Positions 47,300 through 58,882 of a stretch of DNA of 64,000 bases are shown here, piece by piece. The stretch comes from Neoechinorhynchus agilis (taxonomy: Eukaryota; Acanthocephala), in the NCBI GenBank assembly GCA_051530055.1, contig CM121341.1, positions 10,168,001 to 10,232,000 on the forward strand. The letters are read 5' to 3'. The notes under the pieces are model-generated. The model was not told the DNA's origin, made no database searches, and saw nothing but the letters and a program-made list of their open reading frames with translations. The position numbers were made by a program, and so were the translations under genes. Every line of letters starts with the position of its first letter. Within the stretch, counting starts at the first letter, position 1.

Positions 47300-47640
47300 A
47301 CGTGAAATCGTTCACACCACCGCTCTGGATCACTCAGCTGCCGTCCTGGTGTAATGGTCAAAAGGGGCGAATGCAGCGTTCCCTCGTTGCAGGAACGGAC
47401 TTATGTTTTGTTGAAGGAATGCTCTTGATATCGGATCGCCAGTGATTCGTCTCAATCTCTTAAAGAATTGCTTGACTAGATTCTGCGCCGCGGTACTAAA
47501 CGACCCGAATGTCTCGGCGCCAAAGGAAACTAAATAAAGATTTCGACTCAGGTCCGTGTATTTCGGCCATTCGTTGTCCTTGGCAGCGATTGCTGATCCC
47601 CTGGTTTAGTAGCGGAGACCACGGCAACCATCCTGACCTG
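47300..47640 (-). mobile_element. RLE-type LINE end, shared by both duplicate copies
   Basis: On minus, frames read KYTDLSRNLYLVSFGAETFG, RLRRITGD and LQRGNAAF, with frame breaks. The same fragment follows the second homeodomain copy at 50.5 kb, so it predates the duplication. Confidence 0.75.
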
Positions 47641-49271
47641 TGATCATGACAAAAACTCAAACCGAAGATCAGTAGAACTTTGTTTTGTAAAATGCATTTT
47701 TACACTAGGCAAACGCTTAAGGTACGACAAATGCGTTAATTTTAGACTTTGCGTTCCCAAAAAAAGTCCAAAAACGATAGCATAATTTTCAGCAATAAGC
47801 GGTAATAAAAAGATCATTCTTTATACTTTATGATTACCTAAAACCCATGATTTTCTTTATTAAATGTCGAATAAATTGTATCAATGTTACGCGGACGGCC
47901 ACGTATTTAAAAATAATCAGTAACGCACTTTATCTCATCAATTGGCTAATATAATCACTCGTTACACGATAATCTTTTCTTCTAAAACATCTCGCATTAC
48001 GCTGGAGTCTCCGTGCTGAACTTTATGGAACAATCGCATCAACGACAGAATACCGATTTCTCATTCTGGCGAGATTCGGCGACAATGTTCAAGACGCATT
48101 AAGCTCAATTTTTTCATCATTTTCATCTCCGAAGGCGAAATCTTGAAACTCACTTTCAGTGCGGTGACAGAGCAACCAATTCATTGATGGTTGTTATTTG
48201 CGGTTATTTAAATGCCACTGATGAATTCGTTCGATTCAATCTTCGGTATAAAAGAATAAATATTTAGTTTACCTTGGTGACTTAGGTGAAGGATCTAAAA
48301 AATCGAAGTTTTTAGGAACCACACGAAGCACAGTTTCACCAATTTTATGGTTAGGGAATCGTGTATCTTCGGAAAAAAAAGCGAAAAAGGCGGGTGGAAA
48401 AGTGTTGCTCTTATAAAGGAAAAGCGCAAGAAGCGTCCACGATTTGATCGACTTTTTGTGATGATTGTTTCCGCCGTCATGGTTATTCGAAATGGACCAC
48501 TAAATGCTTCCAATGAAACCAGATTAAAAGCACAGAACGCATTCTTATATTAAGGAATAAAAGATAATTAAAGAAGAGGAATTTAGCTTAAAAATTGCTC
48601 AAAATTGCACTCTAAAAACAAAATCAAGCTAATCATTTAGGTGTAAATAACAAATTTCGAAAGCCTTTAACGAAATCTATCTGAATTAAAGGGCAATAAC
48701 TGTAAGTGAAGCGATTTTAAGATGGATCGCTCAGAATCACTTTTATCGCGATTAGACCGGCACTGATTAAAACCTCAATCGCTTAGATTTAAAACGCATG
48801 TGATTAATTCCAGCAAAAATGCCGATATCTGCAGTTGGAAACTTCAGGCTTCAATGCAACATTTTATAATGTTGCATTCTAGTCCCCTTGAAAGGTGGAG
48901 ATGTTCGAAATTCAATGATTTTAGGCCTAAAAATTGCACGATAAAAATTTCTGAAGTAATAACCTTGTAAAACAGAGCGTTTTCCATATTTCGTTTACTT
49001 TTAAAAGTAACGAAAATAATTTTCTAAAAATCATCAATTCAACGCTCAATATTGTCTAGCGATTTTTCCATTAAAATGGGGACGTGAATGTTGATCCGTT
49101 TGTGGAAATTCGATTTCAAATCGATACATTGATATCTTTTATTTTCACAATAAATGAATTCTTAAATTCACACGCGCGATTGCGTAAAAATGAAACCAAG
49201 ATTTTTTAATGACTAATTATCGATGGAGCCTTATTGATTTGATGGCATTGAACTAAGAAGTATTTATGTTT
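47641..49271. other. Intergenic, no gene recognised
   Basis: AT-rich. Two overlapping opposite ORFs near 48.3-48.55 kb are short, basic and without domains. No repeat family recognised apart from edges. Confidence 0.4.
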
Positions 49272-50790
49272 GACGATTATTTCCATCTCAAACCGAGACG
49301 CACTCAATTCTCACATGATTCGATCATTTCTACAGAAAATTAATTCTAAGAATGTTCAGCCCTCCTCAAGGTAGTTTTAACGTTTTCAAATCAGCAGAAC
49401 TAAAGTTCGAAATCATCATTTTAATCCAAGTTCGATGACGAGACAAATCCGCTTAAGCAAAATGAGAGAACGCAAAAAATCTATGGGAAGTATCGTTTTT
49501 TCGTAACGAAATGTTACAGAATTCCTTACGTTAAAAAACAAAAGATTCAATGATTTGTATTTTTTGTCTTAAACGCAAAAAACATTCGCGTCAATAAATA
49601 TCGAGAATTGATATGTCAACAATAAATATGTTTCACTAACAAATAACCTAATATTTGTGACTGCTTGAGATGATGTTAAGCTGAACGGCGGTACCCTTGT
49701 TGAACCAAGAAACTAACGAAACGAAATACCAATTTCTATTATTCGCAAACCAAAAATATGGCGCAAAACGGAAACAGTCAATCATTTGGTACTGATCAAT
49801 TCTCCGATATGGATCATGCTTATTTAGAAACTACCTATCAAGAAAATCCGATGCCTGATGAGGAAAGGATTAATGGAATCGCGCAGTTTCTTGGAAAACA
49901 TCCCGGATCGGTTCGAATTTGGTATTATTTTAGAAGATTTCGAATCGTGGATCCGAGTACTTCACTGAGACAACTTTTGAACTACATTATCAGTGCAAGA
50001 ATTGCTCAACGATTGGAAGTTCATCGGCAATTCGTGCCTCAATTCTTTTTGAATTCGTATTTGCCTCCAAGACCGCCCGAGAATGGATCAATTGAACCCG
50101 GTGAGCTGTTTCGGCAATACGAGAGGACAATACAAATAGAAAGCGATTCCGAGAGCGACAGTTCAGAGGAGTAGCAAGTTAGGATAGTACATTATTTAAA
50201 AGAATATTTATTATTTCTATATATTGATCGCGATCCTCGGTAGATCCATGACAATATTAAATAAGGCGCTTTGAAGGTAAAAATACCGGATTCTCGGGGG
50301 TTCGGAAAATACTTAAATCTTTATTGTAGGTAAATTTAAACAAAGTTTGGCTCCAAAATGAAGTCTTGAAATACTAACCGAATTTGTAACCGCAAGGTCA
50401 CAGTTCTGAGGTCAAATATATGAAAAATATGTTTTTTTTAAGAAGTGCTATATTTACACAGAAAAGTTTGTATATTGGGTAATGTTTTCTACATGAAATC
50501 ATTCACACCACCGCTCTGGATCACTCAGCTGCCGTCCTGGTGTAATGGTCAAAATAGGCGAATGCAGCGTTCCCTCGTTGCAGGAACGGACTTATGTTTT
50601 GTTGAAGGAATGCTCTTGATATCGGATCGCCAGTGATTCGTCTCAATCTCTTAAACAATTGCTTGACTAGATTCTGCTACGCAATTCGACGCCAAAGGGA
50701 ACAAAATAATGTTTTCGACTCAGGTCCCTGTATTTTGTCCTTTTGTGTTCCACAGCAGCTGCTGTTGCCCCTCCGGTTTAATGGTGGCGA
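49272..50790. repeat. Segmental duplication, copy 2
   Basis: Counterpart of 45728-47640. Has the uninterrupted site at about 49330-49345 where copy 1 carries a LINE. Near-identical through the gene and its 3' flank; it loses similarity near 50790. Confidence 0.9.
49758..50174 (+). CDS. Divergent homeodomain-like protein, copy 2
   Basis: 138 aa, same architecture as the copy at 46.5 kb. About seven amino-acid differences, several in or just after helix 3 (VRIWYYFRRFRIVDPS). Helix 3 again lacks Asn51. It stops four residues earlier because the Tyr codon after SSEE is TAG. Roughly three silent changes were counted, so the pair shows little sign of strong constraint, though both frames stay open. 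Confidence 0.7.
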   Translation: MAQNGNSQSFGTDQFSDMDHAYLETTYQENPMPDEERINGIAQFLGKHPGSVRIWYYFRRFRIVDPSTSLRQLLNYIISARIAQRLEVHRQFVPQFFLNSYLPPRPPENGSIEPGELFRQYERTIQIESDSESDSSEE

Positions 50791-52425
50791 AATCTATGTG
50801 TCCTAGAGAATGCATTTGCCTCCAATCGCCACGAGAACACTATGACATTGTCCGGTCTGCGACGACCATCGAGTCGGCAAAGATTGCTCAGCTCTAGGAT
50901 GTTGGGGCGCATTCCCAATATTCAGGGCACGACTAAGAGCATTGCGTTCACTTCGGCAATGAAGAGCGTGGTCTTGATCAGGAACAGAGGATCGTGTGAA
51001 TATAATTCATCAGCTCGTTCGCACAGCGCCGAAAGTTGCGGTTGAAGAATGGCAATTTCTGCTTCAACATTAGAAGCAAAAGTGCAACTTCCTAGAAGAC
51101 TCAGAGTGCGCGACGGGATTAACTGCGGGTGAGAAGGCTATTGGGCCCAAAGGATCCCCTTGTTGAACTCTTCGTTCTGACCACAAAACGTTTTTATTGA
51201 ACAACAGGGATGTTGAAGCTCCATAGGCATTAACGAAATAGCGAAATGCTTCTGGTGTGTGATCTCTAACTACTTCGAGCAAATCTGCTCGGTGAACTGT
51301 GTTGAATGCATTTTTGAAATCACATTTCAAGATCACGCACGGTTTTGAGTTTCTGGTGATGAACGTACGGAGTGAATGAACAATCGCCTCTGCGCCACAA
51401 GGTGTACAGCACCCTAACTGAGTCGGGAGAAGCACCATCCCTACTTTTTCCGCGATCATTTTATTTAAATTTTTTGCAGTTAAGCGTCGCAGAGTTGTTC
51501 CAAGTGCAATGGGACAAATCCCACCTTCCTTTTTTGCGAGGGCACACAAAGATGTGCCGAAAAATAGCTCCGTTGCTTTCGGAACCAACTCTTCCCGTGC
51601 TAATAGGTCGACTAGGATTGCCAATGCATCTCTAAGGGACTGGGCAGCGTCATCTACTGAAAAGGAAGTCATATCCTTTAGGTGTTGGGGCCACAGCCCA
51701 TCAAGCCCGTGAGCTGATCCGTATTGCCATCTTCACTTTTGATGTTGATGATAAAACATAAGGGACCGTATCAAAGGAGGAGGATTCCACGAAATATCGC
51801 CGACCGCCGTCACTGGGATGTTTGGAACGAAGAGTTCGTAAAGATTCTACGTTATCTTTGGCGAGACTGTCCATTGGTCATAAAAGACGAACTGCTCTTC
51901 TGACATATCTATCTGCAAGCTTCGGAGAAACGCGTCCAGCAAGCGACCGATTTGAGTTTCGGCAGTGGTCAGGCTCCTGGACACGTTCCTTACGAAGCTC
52001 GCATGCTGTTGAAAGGCATTGAGTAAAATTTTTGTAAAAAGAACTTATTCGCTCTTATATTTTTGTGGCAAGAGATCCCTCAGAAATATCATCAGCGGAA
52101 AACGCTAGTCTACGGCACGCAAATAGATGCATCCACGACAACTCTGACCTATTTTCGGTGCAGTCTGTCATTAGAGTAGTGAATCTCTTTGCTACTTGAT
52201 ATCGCGCGAACTTTGGGATTCTTTTTAGAACGTTCCTGGGCAGAACTCTCGCACAATATTCCCTACAAATGGAATCTCATTTTGTACTGGTGAAGTCGTG
52301 AAAGGCGTTTCATGCACATTATCAATAAATGTAGGAGATGAACCTGGACCGTCGCAGCGTGATTTGCGGGGCCCATGGATCCTAAGAATTCCTGTTTTTG
52401 CCAGGGAAAAAACCCATCACACATA
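50490..52425 (-). mobile_element. RLE-type LINE, internally deleted
   Basis: On minus from 52.4 kb: the N-terminal linker (IHGPRKSRCDGP), then an open RT piece at 51672-51070 (ALAKKEGGICPIALGTT, CVILKCDFKNAFNTV, VQQGDPLGP), then a jump past the catalytic YLDD region to the eroded endonuclease end at 50.5-50.95 kb. The stretch 51720-52425 has many breaks. Same group as the 20.5-23.4 kb copy but a different subfamily. Confidence 0.87.
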
Positions 52426-52429
52426 GTCA

Positions 52430-53935
52430 CGAATCGTAATTGTAAACGTTTTGATATTTCGTTTTATTATTTTGGTCGGTTCTCGAAACCCGAGTGAGAT
52501 CGTTAAAGTCGAATATATAAATTGCGACTAATTTAAGCAGTCATTATCAATTCAAATTGTTTGAAGAGCAAAATACAAAGACACTTTCTTAAATCGGGAT
52601 ATTTGTTGATTTAAAAGTCATCGATTTTGTCCATTATTCATTTTTTTGGTTTATGAAAAATGTTTATACAGAATTCCTAAATAAGACATTTTTTAACAAT
52701 TGGTCGCGAATCGTAATTGAAACGTTTTGATATTTCGTTTTATTATTTTGGTCGATCCTTGAAACCCGAGTGAGATCGTTAAAGTCGAATATATAAATTG
52801 CGACTAATTTAATCAGTCGTTATCAATTTAAATTGTTTGAAGAGCAAAATACAAAGACACTTTCTTAAATCGGGATATTTATTGATTTAAAAGTTATCGA
52901 TTTTGTCCATTATTCATTTTTTTGGTTTATGAAAAATGTTTATACAGAATTCTTAAAGAAGACATTTTTTAACAATTGGTTGCGAATCGTAATTGTAAAC
53001 GTTTTGATATTTCGTTTTATTATTTTGGTCGATCCCTGAAACCCGAGTGAGATCGTTAAAGTCGAATATATAAATTGCGACTAATTTAATCAGTCGTTAT
53101 CAATTTAAGTTGTTTGAAGAGCAAAATACAAAGACACTTTCTTAAATCGGGATATTTATTGATTTAAAAGTTATCGATTTTGTCCATTATTCATTTTTTT
53201 GGTTTATGAAAAATGTTTATACAGAATTCTTAAATAAGACATTTTTTAACAATTGGTTGCGAATCGTAATTGAAACGTTTTGATATTTCGTTTTATTATT
53301 TTGGTCGATCCTCGAAACCCGAGTGAGATCGTTAAAGTCGAATATATAAATTGCGACTAATTTAATCAGTCGTTATCAATTTAAGTTGTTTGAAGAGCAA
53401 AATACAAAGACACTTTCTTAAATCGGGATATTTATTGATTTAAAAGTCATCGATTTTGTCCATTATTCATTTTTTTGGTTTATGAAAAATGTTTATACAG
53501 AATTCTTAAAGAAGACATTTTTTAACAATTGGTTGCGAATCGTAATTGAAACGTTTTGATATTTCGTTTTATTATTTTGGTCGGTTCTCGAAACCCGAGT
53601 GAGATCGTTAAAGTCGAATATATAAATTGCGACTAATTTAATCAGTCGTTATCAATTTAAATTGTTTGAAGAGCAAAATACAAAGACACTTTCTTAAATC
53701 GGGATATTTATTGATTTAAAAGTTATCGATTTTGTCGATTATTCATTTTTGTGGTTTATGAAAAATGTTTATACAGAATTCTTAAAGAAGACATTTTTAA
53801 CAATTGGTTGCGAATCGTAATTGAAACGTTTCGATATTTCGTTTTATTATTTTGGTCGATCCTCGAAACCCGAGTGAGATCGTTAAGGACGAATATATAA
53901 ATTTCGACTAATTTAAGCAGTCATAAATTCAAATC
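52430..53935. repeat. Satellite array, about 5.5 units of 275-277 bp
   Basis: The word CGAGTGAGATCG recurs at 52491, 52767, 53044, 53320, 53596 and 53871, giving periods of 275-277 bp. Units contain AAATTGCGACTAATTTAA, TTTTATTATTTTGGTCG and TTATCGATTTTGTCC. Identity between units is high. The same unit occurs at 45.03-45.44 kb. Confidence 0.97.
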
Positions 53936-54162
53936 TAAAAAATGACCGACCGCAAAATAATAAAACATCTAATAACTCGAAACGATCTCTCTGTCCGATT
54001 CAGTATTAACGACGTCAATTTTCTATGTTCTGTCGCATTATACAAAAAGGTTTGTGGGTTTCGAGCGTTGGACTTCATTTTCTAAGGATAAATCCGAGTG
54101 AAGTCGAGTTGTTGATCCGTTTCATGTTTTGAGTGTGCAAAAGTCCTAATTTTTTCCAGATT

Positions 54163-56078
54163 ATGGACCAATCGGCCAATGTTCGGAACCACGACGGCGA
54201 TAAATCGGACGAAGATGGGAAAAAACGCGAACTTAGTGAAGATGATGACGTGAGTTCTAAAAAATGACCCACTTAATCACCAAACAGTCCAGTTCAGGTC
54301 TGTCCGATATGTTTCGATCCATTTTCCACCGAAGGTCCACATCGCCTCGTCTCTTTGCGATGCGGCCATTTATATGGAAAAGAGTAAAGCTTTCGTTTTG
54401 TTTTAAAGACGACTAAGCCGATTCGGTTTAGTTGTGTGGCCAAATGGCTCCGGCATTCTGATCGATGTCCTCAATGCAACAAAACTGCTCGTGCTCGAGA
54501 TATGCGCCGTATTTATGGACGCCGAATAGTTCAAGTGGACACATCAGAAGTTGAAATTCTAAAGTCTAAACTCCGGACTGAGTCGACGATGCGTAGGGAG
54601 TTTGAGATGACCGTAGCTGAGATGAAAACAGAATTACTTTCTTTACAACGACAATTAGATGTTTACAAGTCAATAAACCTAAACAAACCTAAGCTTTCAT
54701 CTAAAATTGAGTGTAGACTTCTAAAATCAAAACGAATGGAACACTCGACCGGAGGAAGAGTCCTTACATTCTCATATGCACTTCAGTCTTTTATATTCTC
54801 TCGAAAATCACACTCTCCTCTTCTTAAAGGATATGGAATAGGTTTGCTTGATATGAACGCAGCAAACGGTCTTGTTTCAAATGATCTACCTCGTCCACCC
54901 GTTCTTCATTCTGCGGATATTAAGGATATAAAATGCAACTATGACCAAAACCCAACACTCGTGTTGACCGCTGGTTTCGATGGTTTCGTGAAGGCCTATG
55001 ATTTGAGAACTGGTCAATGTGATTTGGATTTGGAATTAGATCGACCCGTTTGGAGCTGCGAATTTGGATCAGGTGGAACACACAGTGTTTATTGTGGCAC
55101 AACGAATGGGGTTGTCTCAGAGTACAATAAAGTGGTCTACTCGATTTTAGGGCATTACTTTATATCATTGAAATCCATTAATATCCTTCTTTTTCATATG
55201 AAGAGTAATACCGTTTTTTTTGTCAGCGTTATACTGTTCAGTCATGTGAACATCTAGATGATACTCGAAACTTCTTTTGAACTAAACGAATTCACTGTTA
55301 ATATGTAAATTTTTTTGGTTTTCGTTGTATGCGATCTAAAATTCTTATTTAAAGTTATGTTTTTCTTGTAATTTTCCTCTACTAAAAGGGAATTTTTAAT
55401 CGTTTAAACGCCTTTATTCCTTAGGGCTAAAAATTTATTTGTTCTTTAATATTTAAAATCGAACGAGTAGCCACTTAATATGACCTAAGACAGACAAGCT
55501 CGAAAGTGGCCGATATCTATGCTGCTGAATATTCTTCAACACCGGTGAATTCAATTGTGCCCATAAGTTCAGAAGAGAAATGTAATCGAAAAGGGTTACT
55601 ATTGTGCCAGTTAGACTGTACAACATTTGTAGACTCCACGGGCACTATGGATCGTTTGTTCGTTGGATTCCGTCCAATCTGTACGTCAAAGTCAAAGTCG
55701 ATGTTCCTGATCACATTTCGTCCAAGTAAAGGACAAACCGATCAAATCCATCACGTGTGTGAGCTTCCCGGAACAACACCGGATCTAGTTACAACCGTGA
55801 ATCGATTCTCTGGTTCACCTCTGTCGTCCGTTATGAGTAAAACAGCTCTGTTTGTTCTTAAAGGCGAGAAAGAGGTGAAGCCAATGGTTGCATCGTATAG
55901 CCATAATGCCCGAGCGATTGCTATTCACGATGTTCTGAACGATGGGAAAGTCGTGAGTCTTATCAAAGGACCATGCGGAGTAACTGATATTTGCTCAGCG
56001 ACTCACGGAAATGTGCAACTCATGGCGTCCATATCACCCGACAGTGTAGATGTATTCGTTATCCAATGTGGGTCGTGA
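54163..56078 (+). CDS. RFWD3: E3 ubiquitin ligase RFWD3 (RING, coiled coil, WD40)
   Basis: A nuclear E3 ligase acting on RPA and RAD51 in fork and crosslink repair. Exons: 54163-54249; 54298-54383; 54432 to about 55130; about 55500-56078. The RING is split over exons 2 and 3: [46 protein letters not shown] coiled coil follows ([20 protein letters not shown]), then WD repeats ([38 protein letters not shown]) and the C-terminal beta region. The N-terminal acidic/SQ region is very short (29 aa) compared with vertebrates. The exon 3/4 junction is not fixed. TTTTTTCCAG lies 3 nt before the ATG. Confidence 0.93.
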
Positions 56079-56369
56079 GTTCGCAGTCTTTTCGATTTGC
56101 GCGTTTGTGTACAAAAAAACGATTGTAATATTTTGAAATGACCAATTTAAATAATGCTTGCAACGATGACCAGATCCGTTTCGGCATAAATACTTCTAAA
56201 AGCCTTAGCAATTCCATTATGCCGTTCTGCTTCTGATGGCAAAAATAGACTTTTGGAATGGATTTTATTAAGAACATTTTAATTCGAGAATCTAAGGATA
56301 TTTATTTGAATCTGTAGTCCTTATGAAAAAGTTTTGGTGAGATGAGTTCTAATAACTGGGCAATATGTA

Positions 56370-56740
56370 TTTACAAACTTTCATGCCACCGCTTTGGAAC
56401 TTGTGTAATAGTCCAAAGGATGCAGTGTTCCCTCGTTACAAAGTCAAGCCTATGTTTTGCATTCGTCTGAATATCTTGGACAATTTCTTTAACCCGTGGG
56501 AGCAGCAACTACCGCAGAGGATCGCAATAAGACCAAATTCAGGGACCTTGGTTGAAATCCTCATTTCGTTCCCTTTCGCGTCGAGACACTCGGGTCGTTT
56601 AGTACCACTGCTCAGGACCTGGTCAATCAATTGTCTAAGAGATTGAGACGAATCACTGGCGATCCGAGGCAGGAGCATTCCTCCCGACTCTGCGTTGGGG
56701 GGAAACGCTGCATCCGCCCCTTCGAACATTACACCTTATA
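56370..56740. mobile_element. Two RLE-type LINE ends in opposite orientation
   Basis: 56375-56460 matches the minus-strand end (TTTCATGCCACCGCTTTGG on plus, as at 47.3 kb). 56520-56740 matches the same end on plus (DLVNQLSKRLRRITGD-like, then a CIRPFEH-like word). Both are frame-broken. Confidence 0.65.
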
Positions 56741-56886
56741 AATCATTTCAGTCTTTAGTTGACGAATACGTCACCGGTATTTAATTGAATAGTTCTTTTG
56801 GGAATGGAAATTTGCTTCACTTTCCAATTAGTCCCTTTTTGAACAAAAATATATTTTCTGGGCAAATAACAATATGGTGTTTAATT

Positions 56887-58245
56887 TCACGCAAGTAGCT
56901 TTCTCTTTCTCGGTTTAGCCATTTCCTTTTCTGCGATTCGCATATTCGGAGTCTTATGAAGTAATCTTTCAGCTCGCTTTAAAACCATCTTCTCATCCAA
57001 ACTTCTCTTCCCACTCTTGCCGCCTTCCAGTTCTTTACGTTCCAAACGCGCCTTTCTCTTCTTCTTCGCCTTCCTCCTCATTGTCTTCTTCTCTTCTTTG
57101 CTTAGATCGTCTTTAGAGGCAATACTCTTTATTCGTCCAGCCACTTCCTCCGGTGCCAGCACTTTATCATCTAATCCCCCTTCTCCCGGCAATACCTGAC
57201 CAATTTCTTCCATCACGACCGTTGGCAAACTCGATAAAATTTTGACTTCAGGAAGGGCCGGTGTTGGCGTAAACATTGAATGAGAAAGTGTGTCAAGTTT
57301 TTTGAACAGTTCTCGCATTGATTCCCGCACTTCCTCTCGTTTCGTCTCCTCTGGATCCTCTTCTTTTGTCCCCATGGATTTGGAATACGCATCTCCGTAC
57401 ACATCGGCCAAACCCTTTTGACTCTTCTCAAAATCTAACTTTATTGGTGGACGATACTCGGTCAAAGGTTTGACCTTCCTTTCGACATCATCAAAAGCTC
57501 GGTCTTTTATCCTTCTACGAACAATAGACTCAATCTTTGTAGTCAGTTCTGCAGTAATAGCAACCGGCACCTTGGTTTGCCTATCAAACTCAAGATATTC
57601 TTCAATTGCACTATCCGATGGACGATCCTTCGCCTCAACCTCACCTCGCATCTGCCAAGGCTTCTCAACTTCCACCATTTCCTGTTCAATCGCAGCCACA
57701 CGTTCAGCTGTCTTCATCTCTTCACGCTCATAATGAGTAGCATCTTTAAAGAAATCTTCAAATCGCAACTCATCAGCTCCCGCGTCTTCGGCATCGTATA
57801 ACTCGTCCAAATTATCCTCATCGTTGTTCGTCATAAATGCCTCCATCTCTTTCTCATTGAACATTTCTTCTTTGACAGCGTCTTTGTTTTTCAGAATCGA
57901 TTTTAAAGGAGTCTCCGATGATGTCGGATGTGCATTTCCATCCGACGATTGCAAATCTTTATGCCAACGAACTTTCCTTCGTTTCAGACGTAATGATGGA
58001 ACCGACATTTCCGAAAAACAACGACGACCCATCAAAATGAGCTGACTGTACACTTGCTCAGGAACCATTGAGTCATTCACATACAGTCCGTCCACTCCGA
58101 GCTGTTGAACGTACTTGAACCGCTTAGAGGATTCAATCGCAGCGTCAAAGAAGGATTTACAGTTCCAAAGTAGAACGTCAATCGCAGATGCTATCGGTTT
58201 AACGGTTACATTGTCTTTTAGAGACTCAGAAGGAAGATTTTCCAT
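56887..58245 (-). CDS. MPHOSPH10: U3 snoRNP protein MPP10
   Basis: A component of the SSU processome for 18S rRNA processing, nucleolar. 452 aa in one exon, compact against about 680 in human. Matching blocks: LYVNDSMVPEQVYSQL; an acidic middle (NNDEDNLDELYDAEDAG); LRFEDFFKD; VEKPWQMRGEVEAKDRPSDS; ESIVRRRIKDRAFDDVERK; DFEKSQKGLADVYGDAYSK; KLDTLSHSMFTPTPALPEVK; VLAPEEV; and a Lys/Arg-rich tail (KKTMRRKAKKKRKARLER). The ATG follows CATTTCAG directly. An open frame continues 26 codons upstream without an ATG and is taken as 5' leader or outron. Confidence 0.95.
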   Translation of the reverse strand: MENLPSESLKDNVTVKPIASAIDVLLWNCKSFFDAAIESSKRFKYVQQLGVDGLYVNDSMVPEQVYSQLILMGRRCFSEMSVPSLRLKRRKVRWHKDLQSSDGNAHPTSSETPLKSILKNKDAVKEEMFNEKEMEAFMTNNDEDNLDELYDAEDAGADELRFEDFFKDATHYEREEMKTAERVAAIEQEMVEVEKPWQMRGEVEAKDRPSDSAIEEYLEFDRQTKVPVAITAELTTKIESIVRRRIKDRAFDDVERKVKPLTEYRPPIKLDFEKSQKGLADVYGDAYSKSMGTKEEDPEETKREEVRESMRELFKKLDTLSHSMFTPTPALPEVKILSSLPTVVMEEIGQVLPGEGGLDDKVLAPEEVAGRIKSIASKDDLSKEEKKTMRRKAKKKRKARLERKELEGGKSGKRSLDEKMVLKRAERLLHKTPNMRIAEKEMAKPRKRKLLA

Positions 58246-58421
58246 CTGAAATGAGATACTTTCCAATAAATCGAGAACCTTAACGGATTTCTTAGATCTT
58301 AAATATCTTCTAGTAACTAACAAACTGATGAAAAATACGGCCCTAAACAGCGCATCCAGGCGCCACTGGAGATTTGCTCATTTCACAACATCCACGGAAG
58401 AATCTTATTAGTCATAATCTA
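58246..58421. other. MPP10 5' flank
   Basis: Contains a splice-acceptor-like TTTCAG directly before the MPP10 ATG on minus and, near 58320, a stray AACAAACTGATGA word of the foldback family. Confidence 0.45.
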
Positions 58422-58882
58422 TATTTCGTTTTTGGTCATTTATAGAGAGATTAACTTATTATTGATTCTCTTTCTTTCAAACAATATTTCATCCGTCTCA
58501 TTGTACTTCAGGTGACAAACTTGCGAGACAACTTGAAGTCCGACGAAAAGGAAGAAATATTGTGTAAAAAAAGGGAATCAATAATAGTAAATTAATCTCT
58601 CTATAAATGACCAAAAACGAAATAACTTCTTTACCAATTTTTGGGTTTTCGGTAATCGTAAAAAATCAAGCGACGTTCTCCTATATTGTGAAGAAGTTAT
58701 TTCGTTTTTGGTCATTTATAAAGATTAATTTATTAGTTCTCTTTTATAAACAATATTTCGTCCGTCTCATTTGACTTCCTAAGGTCTAAAACTCTCGACG
58801 ATACGGACGAAATATTGTGTGAAAAAAGGAATCAATAATAGTAAATTAATATCTCTATAAATGACCAAAAACGAAATAACTT
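58422..58882. repeat. Two tandem foldback elements
   Basis: 58422-58627 and 58693-58882 both start TTTCGTTTTTGGTCATTTAT and end with its complement. Arms about 80 bp; loops contain AATATTTC and GACGAAATATTG-like words. The second is a slightly shorter relative of the first. Confidence 0.88.

Larger units (their letters stand above)
45728..47640. repeat. Segmental duplication, copy 1
   Basis: Aligns colinearly with 49272-50790. Shared parts: the flank GACGATTATTTC..., the homeodomain-like gene, its 3' flank, and the minus-strand LINE end. Differences: copy 1 carries the LINE insertion at 45794-46060 and about 50 bp near 46117 that copy 2 lacks. Confidence 0.9.

Noticed and set aside
48295-48553. 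Opposed ORFs of about 70 codons
   Set aside because: Overlapping frames on both strands, basic low-information sequence, no domain or splice context.
52430-53935. Regularly spaced repeats considered as a CRISPR array
   Set aside because: Units are 276 bp, contiguous and without short unique spacers; this is a eukaryotic satellite.
58246-58323. MPP10 start upstream of 58245
   Set aside because: The frame is open but has no ATG, and an acceptor-like TTTCAG sits directly before the chosen ATG.
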